A stretch of DNA of 64,000 bases from Anaerospora hongkongensis (GTDB taxonomy: Bacteria; Bacillota; Negativicutes; Sporomusales; DSM-15969): contig NZ_SLUI01000008.1 in NCBI RefSeq assembly GCF_004339805.1, positions 186,001 to 250,000 of the forward strand. Reading direction: 5' to 3'. Numbering within the stretch: the first letter of the stretch is position 1; every line of letters starts with the position of its first letter. The notes beneath the pieces are model-generated. The model ran no database searches. It was not told the origin of the DNA and saw only the letters and a list, made by a program, of their open reading frames with translations. The position numbers were made by a program, and so were the translations under genes. Below, in pieces: positions 1 to 8,247 of the stretch.

Positions 1-1091
1 ATATCACGTACCGCAAAAACCGCACCCGCCTCCTCTACCTGATCATCAATATTACCGGATGCTCCATTGGCTTCCGGATTACTGTCCGAAGATTCTTGCG
101 GCATCTCACCAGCCTCAGTTCGATCTTCAGTTGCACCGGTATCCTTATCGCCATCAGCGTAAGCTTGCTGTTGTTCAGGCTGCTCGCCGGACGAATTTTG
201 CTGTTGTCCGGGCGGTTCAGGCTGGTCAGGCACCGGCGGAACTTCCCTTAACCGGTGAGGCAGGACAAATCGTGCAGCCGTTTTGATATCCTGAGGGTAG
301 ATGGCATTTCTTTGTTCCCAGGCGGCCAGCGCTTTAGCAGCTTCGACCAGGATAATATCAGCCCGGTGACCGGCGCAATTCGCTTGCTGCGCAATCGCTG
401 CAGCAAGCTGCAGCATGGCATCGGGAACCTCTACCTGACCCAAAGCAATTTTGGCAGCGTTCAGCTTCTCACGCAGCTCGCAAGACTCTTGTTCATAAGC
501 GCGAAAAAAAGCATCCGGCGCCAGTTCATACGCTAACCGGCGCCGCATCACCTCAACCCGTGCCGTCACATCTTTTTCGCCGCCGACAGAAACATACAAT
601 CCAAACCGGTCAAGAAACTGGGGTGATAGCGCTCCTTCTTCCGGATTCATCGTACCGACCAAAATGAATTCGGCCGGATGCTTATGCGATATTCCTTCCC
701 GTTCAATTACGCAAAATCCCGATGCCGCCGCATCTAAAATAACGCTGACTAAACTTTCACTCAGCAAGTTTACTTCATCTATATATAGAATATTGTTATG
801 AGCCTTAAACAATATTCCCGGTTCAAAGCGTTTAACCCCTTTTCCAAGGGCAAACTCGATGTCAATGCTGCCCACTACTTTATCTTCCGTAGCATTCAAG
901 GGCAGCTCAACGATATCCATCTCCTTGAGCAAATGCGCCAATCCTCTGACCATCGTTGATTTAGCCGCGCCCTTTTCGCCGGCAATCAGCACGCCGCCGA
1001 TACGAGGATTGATCGCATTCAGCAGCAGCGCCAGCTTAATATCCGCTTGGCCAACGACGGCAGCAAAGGGAAATACCATTCTATGAGCCAT
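1..1091 (-). CDS. AAA+ chelatase subunit D (ChlD/BchD family), cut by window edge
   Basis: The frame is open from ATG 1091 to position 1, so the C-terminus is missing. About 363 residues are visible. A ChlI-like AAA+ domain comes first (Walker A GEKGAAKS at residues 38-45, Walker [11 protein letters not shown], then GTMNPEEG and LLDRFG-like sensor segments). From about residue 300 there is a Pro/Gln/Glu-rich stretch of the kind that links the AAA+ and von Willebrand A domains in ChlD/BchD. The family forms the ATPase motor of class I metal chelatases together with ChlI. It follows chlI after 33 bp, with an SD-like GGGGGAAGG upstream, in the riboswitch-controlled exbB operon. That setting suggests cobalt or corrinoid work with a CobN-type subunit rather than chlorophyll, but no CobN is visible here. 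Confidence 0.8.
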   Translation of the reverse strand, partial: MAHRMVFPFAAVVGQADIKLALLLNAINPRIGGVLIAGEKGAAKSTMVRGLAHLLKEMDIVELPLNATEDKVVGSIDIEFALGKGVKRFEPGILFKAHNNILYIDEVNLLSESLVSVILDAAASGFCVIEREGISHKHPAEFILVGTMNPEEGALSPQFLDRFGLYVSVGGEKDVTARVEVMRRRLAYELAPDAFFRAYEQESCELREKLNAAKIALGQVEVPDAMLQLAAAIAQQANCAGHRADIILVEAAKALAAWEQRNAIYPQDIKTAARFVLPHRLREVPPVPDQPEPPGQQQNSSGEQPEQQQAYADGDKDTGATEDRTEAGEMPQESSDSNPEANGASGNIDDQVEEAGAVFAVRD

Positions 1092-1124
1092 ATTGCAAAC
1101 ATCCTTCCCCCGGGCCAGCCGCCG

Positions 1125-2162
1125 TTATTGCGGGACAAGCTGATCCAGTATCGACCAATCCAAAACGCCTTCTTCAAAGGGTCTGCGGCGCATCCGGTGG
1201 GGCAGCACCAGCTTGGCAGCTTCCTTGATATCTTCGCTGATAACCTGCTGTCTTCCGGCATACGCCGCCAGTGTCATCGCAGTTTTAATCATGGTAATAT
1301 CCGCTCTGTGTCCGTCTACTTCCAGTTTGATGGAGATTGTCGCTACCAGCTCCAATAAGCTGTCAGCAATCTGTACTTTGGGCAAAAGCGAGCCGGCCAG
1401 CACGATTCTCTGTGCCAAGGCTTGCTGATCACTGGCAAATTCCGCCCGAAAAGCCTCAGAATCCTGCTCATAACGCAAGCGCCGCCGGATAACTTCAACC
1501 CGGTCGGCTGTATTCTGTTCACCAGCTACCTCTACAGAAAGGCCGAAACGGTCAAGCAGCTGAGGCCGGATGTCACCCTCCTCCGGATTCATCGTACCAA
1601 CAAGCACAAACCGGGCGGGATGCACAAAGGAAACGCCTTCCCGTTCAACCGTATTGACTCCCATGGCAGCTGCATCCAGCAGTACATCCACAACATGGTC
1701 ATCAAGTAGATTGATTTCATCTATATATAAAATATTGCGATTAGCCTGTGCTAAAATACCTGGTTCAAATTTCTTTTCCCCCATTTTGAGAGCATGTTCA
1801 ATATCCAGCGTACCAACTACCCGATCCTCCGTAGCGCTGACCGGCAAATCGATAACCCGCATTTTCTGTTTGCTACCTGTTAGCTGCTGCCCTGCAGCCA
1901 CTCTTTCCCAGCATTGCTCGCAAAGGCTGCTTTTAGCGAGTGGATCGCAGTGAAAACCGCAATCGGCAACCACGTCCATCGCGGGCAGTAAATCAGCTAA
2001 GGCCCGGACGGCAGTAGATTTTGCCGTTCCCTTTTCTCCTTTTATCAGCACACCGCCTAAAGCGGGATTTATACTATTTAAGATTAACGCGCGCTTCATT
2101 GCTTCCTGTCCTACGATTGCCGTAAACGGATAAATTTTAGCTGTAATCTCCACTGCTGTCAT
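1125..2162 (-). CDS. AAA+ chelatase ATPase subunit I (ChlI/BchI family)
   Basis: A 345-residue protein of normal ChlI/BchI length. It has Walker A GEKGTAKS (42-49), Walker [12 protein letters not shown], the VGTMNPEEG sensor segment and the DRFG motif. A four-cysteine insertion (CGFHC, then CEQC) lies between Walker A and Walker B. Members hydrolyse ATP to drive metal insertion by the large chelatase subunit. The gene lies 25 bp after tonB and before the ChlD-like gene. The ATG at 2162 directly abuts its only SD-like sequence (GAGAGG), so GTG 2153, nine bases further on, may be the true start. Partner and metal are inferred from the cobalamin riboswitch at the head of the operon. Confidence 0.85.
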   Translation of the reverse strand: MTAVEITAKIYPFTAIVGQEAMKRALILNSINPALGGVLIKGEKGTAKSTAVRALADLLPAMDVVADCGFHCDPLAKSSLCEQCWERVAAGQQLTGSKQKMRVIDLPVSATEDRVVGTLDIEHALKMGEKKFEPGILAQANRNILYIDEINLLDDHVVDVLLDAAAMGVNTVEREGVSFVHPARFVLVGTMNPEEGDIRPQLLDRFGLSVEVAGEQNTADRVEVIRRRLRYEQDSEAFRAEFASDQQALAQRIVLAGSLLPKVQIADSLLELVATISIKLEVDGHRADITMIKTAMTLAAYAGRQQVISEDIKEAAKLVLPHRMRRRPFEEGVLDWSILDQLVPQ

Positions 2163-2187
2163 CCTCTCAATTCCATCAAAACTCTCA

Positions 2188-2919
2188 TTAATTCAACCGG
2201 AATTTAACTTCTACCGTACTAATACAGGCAATCGGCTGACCATTAACGGAATCGCGGGCAGGCACAAAACGCCACCGTTCTACCGCTTTGACGGCAGCCT
2301 CATCTAATTCGTTCCTGCCTGAAGAACCAACAACCCAAACATTGCCCGGCTTACCATTCTCCATGATCTCCAGTTTGACAGTTACACTGCCCTCTACTCC
2401 ATCGCGTCTGGCGCTTTCCGGGTAACGGGGCTCTACCTTCTGCAGAATGCGGGGAGGTGAAGTAAGCCCTTTCGTTCCACTGCCGGTGCCGCCGCCCGAG
2501 CCTGTCCCGGAACCGGAACCCGAACCGCTACCCATCGCTTCCCCACCATTGCCGGTTCCCTGGGCAGAGCTGCCGTTAACGGCGTTAGAGAATGTTTGAG
2601 ACGCTGCTTCAGTTTCTGTTATAACGGATTCCGCTTCGGCTACTTCCGTAACAATCTGCTGTTTTACAGGTATAGTTGACGGCACAACCATTTCCTGCTG
2701 AGGTTGTGGCACAGCCTGGCTGGCAGCCGGTGCCGGGCTGCCCGGGGCAGAGCTCTCCTGCATGCCGGGATCGGAAATTAGCTCCAGTTCTACAATAGCA
2801 GGCTCATCGATCTGTGTCGGCAGGATAAATCCGGCAAACCAGTTGATGCCAATAATCAGTGCTATATGAACAGCAGCCGAAAAACCCATTGCCTTCAGCC
2901 ACTCATTACGTCTGCTCAT
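2188..2919 (-). CDS. tonB: Energy transducer TonB
   Basis: A 243-residue TonB. One N-terminal membrane segment (about residues 14-34) is followed by a periplasmic linker. The linker contains a run of Gly-Ser/Thr repeats ([15 protein letters not shown]) instead of the usual Pro-Lys repeats. The C-terminal TonB domain has the [16 protein letters not shown] and [10 protein letters not shown] signatures. ATG 2919 is preferred over GTG 2928 because AGGTGAG lies eight bases before it. It follows exbD, overlapping its stop region, and is co-regulated with chelatase genes by the cobalamin riboswitch at 4076-4282. It probably energises the receptor at 11774-13660, which is under a sister riboswitch; that pairing is inference. 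Confidence 0.9.
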   Translation of the reverse strand: MSRRNEWLKAMGFSAAVHIALIIGINWFAGFILPTQIDEPAIVELELISDPGMQESSAPGSPAPAASQAVPQPQQEMVVPSTIPVKQQIVTEVAEAESVITETEAASQTFSNAVNGSSAQGTGNGGEAMGSGSGSGSGTGSGGGTGSGTKGLTSPPRILQKVEPRYPESARRDGVEGSVTVKLEIMENGKPGNVWVVGSSGRNELDEAAVKAVERWRFVPARDSVNGQPIACISTVEVKFRLN

Positions 2920-2924
2920 TCTAC

Positions 2925-3335
2925 TCACCTGGCCTTAGCTTCTGTGGCAATAGCAATCCTGCGAATACCCGCCTGTTTCAACTCGTCAAGTACAGCCACA
3001 ACCCGGCCGTGCTCCGTGTGTCGGTCAGCCCGCAGAATTACCGCTAAATCCGCTTTTCGCGCCAGCTCGATCTGCATTCGCTTAGCCAATACCTCTACCT
3101 GTAATTCTTCCTGATCGACAAGGATTCTGCCTTGTTCGGTAATCGTCACAGTAATTGGTTTTTCCATATCGGTCTGTGCCGCTGCAGCTTGTGGTAAATT
3201 AACCGGGATCGACTTTTGTTCCACCATATACAGCGTGCTCATCATAAAAAATACCAGCAGGAAAAAGATAATATCAATCATCGGGATAATCATCAGTTTG
3301 GGAGACCGCTCCAGCCGGGCACTGCGCAGCTTCAT
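2925..3335 (-). CDS. exbD: Biopolymer transport protein ExbD
   Basis: A 136-residue ExbD with one N-terminal membrane helix carrying the functional Asp (IPMIDIIFFLLVFFM) and a C-terminal periplasmic domain. It is the proton-linked partner of ExbB in the Ton motor of the inner membrane. Its start coincides with the stop of exbB and its end overlaps the tonB start region, so the three are translationally coupled. The first 55 residues are nearly the same as those of the second ExbD at 47095-47502, showing an in-genome duplication with separate regulation. Confidence 0.93.
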   Translation of the reverse strand: MKLRSARLERSPKLMIIPMIDIIFFLLVFFMMSTLYMVEQKSIPVNLPQAAAAQTDMEKPITVTITEQGRILVDQEELQVEVLAKRMQIELARKADLAVILRADRHTEHGRVVAVLDELKQAGIRRIAIATEAKAR

Positions 3336-3940
3336 TATTCATCACCTGCCACATTGTTGAGAAAGACACTGCAGGCCTGTTCCATATCGGTTACTACTGC
3401 ATCCAGCCGGTGACTGTAAAAGCTATGGACAAGCAGCGCCAGTACCGCAACACACAATCCTGCCGCAGTTGCAACAAGCGCTTCCCCAACCCCGCCGGTA
3501 ATCGCCATCGGCTGGCCGGACTTAAGATTAAATACACTGAAAGACTGTATCATGCCAACAACGGTTCCCAGCAGTCCAAGCAGCGGCGCCAGTGTAACGA
3601 TCGTATCCAGATAACCAAGATTTCTGCGAAGGTTTGCAGATTCCAGCTGTGCGGCATTTTCCAGCACGCTCTCCAGCTTATGGCTGGTCTTGATTCGTGA
3701 TAAGCCTGCAAGCAAAACCTGTGCTACCGCACCTTTGGCGCTTCTACAAACCGCCTCAGCGCCCATCCAGTCCTTAGTCTGCAATTTTGGCTGTAAAGCA
3801 GCGAGCAGTTTCTCCAAATCCGTATCGGCACTGCGGTAATAGCGAAAGCGTTCCACTGCTATAGCAACTACAAACAACGAACATAGTAACAACGGATACA
3901 TGACCAGTCCACCCTTAAAAAACAATTCAACAGCACTCAT
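3335..3940 (-). CDS. exbB: Biopolymer transport protein ExbB
   Basis: A 201-residue MotA/TolQ/ExbB proton channel protein. It has an N-terminal membrane helix (VMYPLLLCSLFVVAIAVERF) and two C-terminal helices around the conserved LGLLGTVVGMIQSF and GGVGEALVATAAGL segments. ATG 3940 follows GAGGAG at good spacing; upstream in-frame codons lack a ribosome binding site. It is the first gene after the cobalamin riboswitch at 4076-4282, so Ton energisation here should respond to B12 status. It is a close paralogue of ExbB at 46461-47108. Confidence 0.93.
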   Translation of the reverse strand: MSAVELFFKGGLVMYPLLLCSLFVVAIAVERFRYYRSADTDLEKLLAALQPKLQTKDWMGAEAVCRSAKGAVAQVLLAGLSRIKTSHKLESVLENAAQLESANLRRNLGYLDTIVTLAPLLGLLGTVVGMIQSFSVFNLKSGQPMAITGGVGEALVATAAGLCVAVLALLVHSFYSHRLDAVVTDMEQACSVFLNNVAGDE

Positions 3941-3974
3941 CAACGATTCTCCTCTCTTATGTACAAACTGGAAA

Positions 3975-4001
3975 TGCCGGATATAAGCGACACATCCGGC
4001 A
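3975..4001 (-). terminator. Second hairpin in exbB leader
   Basis: A GC-rich inverted repeat (TGCCGGAT and ATCCGGCA) lies between the riboswitch terminator and the exbB start. On the transcribed strand its left arm is directly preceded by the T-run of the first terminator. It may be a backup terminator or a leader structure. Confidence 0.5.
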
Positions 4002-4012
4002 AAAAACACAAA

Positions 4013-4039
4013 AACCTTCCTGATCAGTCCAGGAAGGTT
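4013..4039 (-). terminator. Riboswitch-associated intrinsic terminator, exbB leader
   Basis: On the minus strand AACCTTCCTG, a seven-base loop and CAGGAAGGTT form a perfect hairpin followed by TTTGTGTTTTTT. Its place between aptamer and exbB fits transcription attenuation when cobalamin is bound. Confidence 0.85.
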
Positions 4040-4075
4040 TAGTTAACAGAGAAATTTTAAATTAAACTGCTCTCA

Positions 4076-4282
4076 TAATCCCCTTCCCATCGCTCGTGGG
4101 TATGACGGTGATTGTTAAATAGGCAGTTCTCCTGGCTTTAGATCATTGCGCACCTAAACCTTCCCAAGACGATCGTCTCAGTGGTATAACTTAGGCTTGC
4201 TCCCCATTACAGTGGCGGGACCGCGCCGGCTTTGCACCGGTCTTCCCTATTAAGCCCCGCAGGGCACCTACTTCGCTTCATG
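4076..4282 (-). promoter_or_regulatory. Cobalamin riboswitch 1 (exbB-exbD-tonB-chlI-chlD)
   Basis: The minus strand carries the cobalamin aptamer core. The B12 box AGCCAGGAGAACTGCCT is at 4121-4137. The AATAGGGAA and GGTCCCGCCACTGTAA segments and a 3' part ending CCCACGAGCGATGGG are also present. The element lies between its promoter and the exbB terminator. Confidence 0.95.
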
Positions 4283-4320
4283 AAATTGTCACATCTTCAT
4301 TTCCAGTGTATTTCCTTATG

Positions 4321-4350
4321 ATAATAGCATTATTGATTGAGATTTGTCAA
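4321..4350 (-). promoter_or_regulatory. Promoter of riboswitch 1 transcript
   Basis: On the minus strand TTGACA (4350-4345), an 18-base spacer and TATTAT (4326-4321) form a near-consensus sigma-70-type promoter just upstream of the aptamer. Confidence 0.8.
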
Positions 4351-4382
4351 ATTTCTTTTAAATTCGACTATTAGCCAATAGG

Positions 4383-5267
4383 CTATTTTTCTGCCGGAAA
4401 TGAATCTTTTATGAAGTCGATGAAGGCTTTTAACGCATTCGATAAATATTTATCTCTTCGCCAAACAAGGCCGGTTTGAATATTAAGTGGACTTTCCAGT
4501 GGGCGGCTGCTAATATTCGTTTGTTTTTGCGCCACTATATCCATTAAAAAAGAAAGTCCAATCCCTTGTTCAACTAAATTAATGATTGTTTGCACCTGCC
4601 GCGTGGAAAACAATACTTTCGGTGAAAAATGATGCCTTTTGCATTCTTCCATAATGATCTGCCGGTTGTATGTATCTTCCTGCAGCAGAATAAACGGCTC
4701 TTCGCGGAGCGCCGTAATTGGTATTTGCGGCAAAACCTGCAAAGAATGCTCATGCGGTAAACATACGACGATTTGCCGCTGTACGACAGGAAGCGTCTCC
4801 ATTGCCGCCGACTGATGATCAAAGAGAACCCCAAAACCAATATCCAGCTTGCCTTGTTCCAGCAGACGTAAAATGGAAAGTGTTCCCTGCTCAACAATCG
4901 TCAGTTCAAAATTGGGATATAAGCTGCGGAATTTACTAAAGATATGAGGAAATAAAAATACGCCGATCATGGGTGGAATGCCCACTTTAATTGTTCCTGT
5001 TTGCATCGTACGGTAATCCTGCATTTCAGAAACAGAATCATTGACACGACGTAAAATATCATTGACATGCTGTAAAAATAAATTACCTTCAAGGGTCAGA
5101 CTTAAGCTTCTTTGGCTACGGTCAAATAAGGGTACTTTTAACTCCTCTTCCAATTTTTGCATCGCAACCGTCAGTGACGGCTGGGTGAGATGCAGCACTT
5201 CAGCTGCTTTCGTCAAACTGCTTAACTGGCTTACGACTTGAAAATACTTCAAATGCCTGAGTTCCAT
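4383..5267 (-). CDS. LysR family transcriptional regulator
   Basis: A 294-residue LysR protein. The N-terminal winged HTH (about residues 1-60; LKYFQVV, AAEVLHLTQPSLT and LEEELKVPLFDR are typical) precedes a substrate-binding domain. ATG 5267 is chosen because AGAGGA lies six bases before it; ATG 5285 has no such site. It lies downstream of riboswitch 2 and its partial duplicate, with several hairpins in between, so it may be the only LysR gene here under B12 control. Target genes are unknown. A small inverted repeat (TAGCCAATAGGCTA) overlaps its stop codon. Confidence 0.85.
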   Translation of the reverse strand: MELRHLKYFQVVSQLSSLTKAAEVLHLTQPSLTVAMQKLEEELKVPLFDRSQRSLSLTLEGNLFLQHVNDILRRVNDSVSEMQDYRTMQTGTIKVGIPPMIGVFLFPHIFSKFRSLYPNFELTIVEQGTLSILRLLEQGKLDIGFGVLFDHQSAAMETLPVVQRQIVVCLPHEHSLQVLPQIPITALREEPFILLQEDTYNRQIIMEECKRHHFSPKVLFSTRQVQTIINLVEQGIGLSFLMDIVAQKQTNISSRPLESPLNIQTGLVWRRDKYLSNALKAFIDFIKDSFPAEK

Positions 5268-5292
5268 ACTGAGTCCTCTCCTCATTTAAACA

Positions 5293-5470
5293 ATCCCTTG
5301 AGTTTTACGGGAAGGGTTTGCCTTACTGGAGAAATCAAGCTGAAAAAGCTCCGGTGAAAACCGGGCAGCTCGATTGCTCAAATAATCCCCCTCCCATCGC
5401 TCGCGGGTCAACAGCGATTGGTGCCCTATTCAGTTGTAGACCTGCAGTATGCCTACCTTCTCCTTCAGCA
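5293..5470 (-). repeat. Degenerate second copy of riboswitch 3' half and leader
   Basis: This stretch repeats the organisation of 5502-5660. It has a terminator-like hairpin (5295-5316), a GAGAAATCAAGCTG segment, an AGCTCCGG hairpin (5347-5370, followed by T5 on the minus strand) and CCCATCGCTCGCGGGT, the 3' end of the cobalamin aptamer. The B12 box and the rest of the aptamer are eroded. It looks like a decayed tandem copy of the riboswitch. No coding region was seen between 5268 and 5986. Confidence 0.7.
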
Positions 5471-5501
5471 AAAATATTCAGAAAAGTCCGGCACTAAAAT
5501 A

Positions 5502-5528
5502 ACCCTCCCTGAGTTCTACAGGAAGGGT
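5502..5528 (-). terminator. Terminator-like hairpin after riboswitch 2
   Basis: On the minus strand ACCCTTCCTG and CAGGGAGGGT pair around a seven-base loop and are followed by a short T-rich run. It resembles the attenuators of the other cobalamin leaders. Confidence 0.7.
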
Positions 5529-5597
5529 AAGCATTACAAGAGAGATCAACCTGAATAAGCTCCGGCAGTATAACTAACCGGAAAAGATTAATTGCTC

Positions 5598-5808
5598 GCA
5601 TAATCCCCTTCCCATCGCTCGTGGGTCAAACGGTGACTGTTAGATAGGCAGTTCTCCTGGCTCTGGATCCTTGCTCGCCCAAACCTTCCCAGGACCTACA
5701 TCCCAGTGGCATTATCTTGAGTCTGCTCCCCATTACAGTGGCGGGACCGCGCCGGCCTCAAACCGGTCTTCCCTATTAAGCCCCGTAGGGCACCTACCTC
5801 GTTATGAA
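5598..5808 (-). promoter_or_regulatory. Cobalamin riboswitch 2 (upstream of LysR gene)
   Basis: A complete aptamer, nearly identical in sequence to the others, with its B12 box at 5646-5662 and the CCGCCACTGTAATGGGG core. The only downstream gene on this strand is the LysR gene, more than 300 bases away behind two hairpin sets. Confidence 0.93.
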
Positions 5809-5836
5809 ATTACATCCTAGTAGAAGGATCAAGCTT

Positions 5837-5866
5837 AGAATAGCATCTCCTCTGATAGATTGTCAA
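5837..5866 (-). promoter_or_regulatory. Promoter of riboswitch 2 transcript
   Basis: Minus-strand TTGACA (5866-5861), an 18-base spacer and TATTCT (5842-5837) precede the aptamer. This shows that riboswitch 2 probably has its own promoter rather than read-through from the TIM-barrel gene. Confidence 0.75.
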
Positions 5867-5986
5867 CCTTTCTTGAATATTTTAGTGATAATTCTCTGCT
5901 TCCAGAGTTACTTCAACAATTGTGTTTATTAGTTTTTCCCTGGATTAAGACGCATTCCATATAGGTGTGAATGGGCCGCAAGGCAG

Positions 5987-6943
5987 CTATAAGTTCTTTA
6001 GGGCCTGCTGTTGGCACAATAGCTTCTGTACCCAGCCGTCCATCGAAGTATTTAGAAATTCGTGCACCAAATAATCCGGCTGTACTTCCTTTATAATACG
6101 CTGCACTTCAGGAGTGCTGAAGGGCAAATGCTGATCAATTTTCATCACATGATTCATGATTTGATCAATGGCTAAGTCCGGAGACTCGGTATTTCTTGTT
6201 TTGCTAATATATTCGCCTGATAACGAATAGTGAAGATGAAGTCCCTTCACATAGCTTTTATAACTGCCCAATCGGGCTAAAACCTGCAGAATAAACGCGA
6301 CTCCTTCTTCCTGAGTCCTGAGCGCAGCATTTGTATTCATTAAATGTCCCGTATCCAGCATAAGCCCCACATTAGCATGCTGCACATTGTCCAGCAGTTG
6401 AGCCGTCAGCTTACTGTCAGCCAGTGTAAGACCGGGCCACCACAAATTTTCAAATAACAGCGCCACATTATCGGGTATCAAATCGGTAAGCTCATTGACA
6501 ACCTCAATTGTCGCCTCAATTACGTCCTTATCGGTTGCACTGAACTTCCAGTTATATAGTTCGGACAGACGTGCATGACTGACGTGATAGACCAGGTACT
6601 TAGCCCCTGCCTGGACTGATGTGCGGATATTATCCCTGTAAACCTCAAGCCAGGCTTCTCGCGTTGCTCCACCATAATAGGCAGCAATCGCAGCTTCATT
6701 CCCAAATTCACGAAGCAAAGCCTTTTTATTTCCCCGCCAAAAATCCAGCCAGTTTGGCCAAAACCGCAGATGGACTCCCTGTATCCATTCCCTTCGATGC
6801 ATCTGTCGGTCCCAAGGAGCACAAAACATCATTTCCAGACCATCGAGGTGATGGTAATTCAAAAATGCCTCTAAGCATTCCGGACTATTATGAATCATTT
6901 CCGTATCCGATGTATAGTTCGATAAATTGACAAGCTCCAGCAA
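5987..6943 (-). CDS. TIM-barrel protein of the sugar-phosphate isomerase/AP endonuclease 2 type
   Basis: A 318-residue protein resembling xylose-isomerase-like TIM barrels. Candidate metal ligands are the Glu in LFENLWWPG, the Asp and His in MLDTGHL, the His in GLHLHYS and the Glu in VHEFL. The best start is TTG 6943, eight bases after GGAGGTGA. That SD overlaps the stop of the NifK-like gene, so translation is coupled. ATG 6991 lies inside the upstream gene and lacks an SD. It is the last gene of the nitrogenase-like operon. Substrate is unknown; members act on sugars, sugar acids or nucleic acids. The operon position suggests a step on the same small molecule handled by the reductase. Confidence 0.7.
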   Translation of the reverse strand: MLELVNLSNYTSDTEMIHNSPECLEAFLNYHHLDGLEMMFCAPWDRQMHRREWIQGVHLRFWPNWLDFWRGNKKALLREFGNEAAIAAYYGGATREAWLEVYRDNIRTSVQAGAKYLVYHVSHARLSELYNWKFSATDKDVIEATIEVVNELTDLIPDNVALLFENLWWPGLTLADSKLTAQLLDNVQHANVGLMLDTGHLMNTNAALRTQEEGVAFILQVLARLGSYKSYVKGLHLHYSLSGEYISKTRNTESPDLAIDQIMNHVMKIDQHLPFSTPEVQRIIKEVQPDYLVHEFLNTSMDGWVQKLLCQQQALKNL

Positions 6944-6951
6944 CTGTTCGC

Positions 6952-8247
6952 TCACCTCCACCGCTGACACAAGTGAATATATTGATTCCATAGCTGTTCC
7001 AGCATATGACAGGCGCCACGCAGCCCTAAAAGCGGGCGATCACTAAGATTAATTTCGTCATACACAGGAAGTGCAATAGGTTGAAAAATCACATCGGTTA
7101 TTCCCGCTTTCTGCAGCAGTGCTTTCTCATTACTGCTTGCCAACAGCAGCCCGCCCGGCAGCAGCTCCAGCTGTTTGCTAATACCTGCCCCCAGACAGCC
7201 GCCATCTAAAACCTGATCAATTCCTGCCGGTGGCTGACAGGCACAGCTGCCGCTGTGCGAAAGAACCGTTACAGGACCGGTGTCAGCCCATTCTGAGCGC
7301 ACTGCCTGCGCTACAGCCAAGGCAACTGAGGCCGGGGCGGCAACCAGCGTGCTTTCAAACCACAAATCACCCCAAACCCGTTGGGCATCAAGCGTCGCTA
7401 CGCGGATTTTTTGTTCTAATTCCTGTACCTCCTGCCAAACAGGCTGCATACGGCCTTCTTCCAGCCACATGATCTCCCCAATCCGTTTTAACCAGGTCAC
7501 AGTTCCTTCCATGCCATAAGGAGGCAGCAGAGAAACATACGGCGTACCATATACCTGTTGCAGAAATTGAGCCAGTTCGAGCCCCAGTTCCTCATGAACA
7601 ACAATATTTAATTCTGCCTGCGCCATGCAGGCTATCTCTGCCGTACTGCTGCCTGCCCCCGGGCAGGCCAGTACCTGATAACCAGCTAATGACAACAGCC
7701 GTTTTAACTCGCGTAAATCATTTTCACTGTTATAATAACCGACAGTACAGCCTATGAGGTTAATTGTCCAGGGCAGCGCCATCCTGCGCGGCTTAAGAGG
7801 CATGGCAGTAAAATAGCTTTTGGCTGCAGCCCGGTATCCTTCCCAGAAACCGCCTTTTAAACCGCCGCTGTCAATACAAACTACCGGGCAGGGCATAGCT
7901 GCCTGCCTGGCAATCCCTTCTATATCATCGCCAATTAACCCGATCGCACAGCTATTTTCGATTAAAATCACTGATGGCTGGCAGTTCTGCCTTATTTGCT
8001 CCAGCGTTTTCAGCAAGCTTTCCTCCGTACCATAGACAACTGCATGGTTTTCCGCTTGCGTGCAGTAAAACCGGCTGCCCAGTTCAGTACATGGTTTTTC
8101 TAAATACCGCAAAGCGTAAAAATAGCACCACAGCGGTCCATTAGTTACAATAACCGCATCAGGAATGCCCGCGAAAAAAGCAGCAGCCCCCGTCAGGCCG
8201 CAGGTGTTGGCCTCTGTGCATACATTGGACCACGTCTTGTCAGACAT
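6952..8247 (-). CDS. Nitrogenase-like component 1 protein, NifK/BchB-like
   Basis: A 431-residue member of the nitrogenase component 1 superfamily (oxidoreductase/nitrogenase). Cysteines placed like iron-sulfur ligands are Cys10 or Cys16, Cys41 in NGPLWC and Cys100 in ENSCAIGLIGDD. NifK itself is longer, so this is the short, nitrogenase-like type. ATG 8247 overlaps the end of the NifD-like gene by eight bases (ATGTCTGA) and is preceded by AGAGGCGG. It would form the heterotetramer with the 8240-9535 product and take electrons from the NifH-like protein. No FeMo-cofactor assembly genes are present, so nitrogen fixation is unlikely. The B12 riboswitch at the operon head points to corrinoid or tetrapyrrole chemistry (inference). 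Confidence 0.8.
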   Translation of the reverse strand: MSDKTWSNVCTEANTCGLTGAAAFFAGIPDAVIVTNGPLWCYFYALRYLEKPCTELGSRFYCTQAENHAVVYGTEESLLKTLEQIRQNCQPSVILIENSCAIGLIGDDIEGIARQAAMPCPVVCIDSGGLKGGFWEGYRAAAKSYFTAMPLKPRRMALPWTINLIGCTVGYYNSENDLRELKRLLSLAGYQVLACPGAGSSTAEIACMAQAELNIVVHEELGLELAQFLQQVYGTPYVSLLPPYGMEGTVTWLKRIGEIMWLEEGRMQPVWQEVQELEQKIRVATLDAQRVWGDLWFESTLVAAPASVALAVAQAVRSEWADTGPVTVLSHSGSCACQPPAGIDQVLDGGCLGAGISKQLELLPGGLLLASSNEKALLQKAGITDVIFQPIALPVYDEINLSDRPLLGLRGACHMLEQLWNQYIHLCQRWR

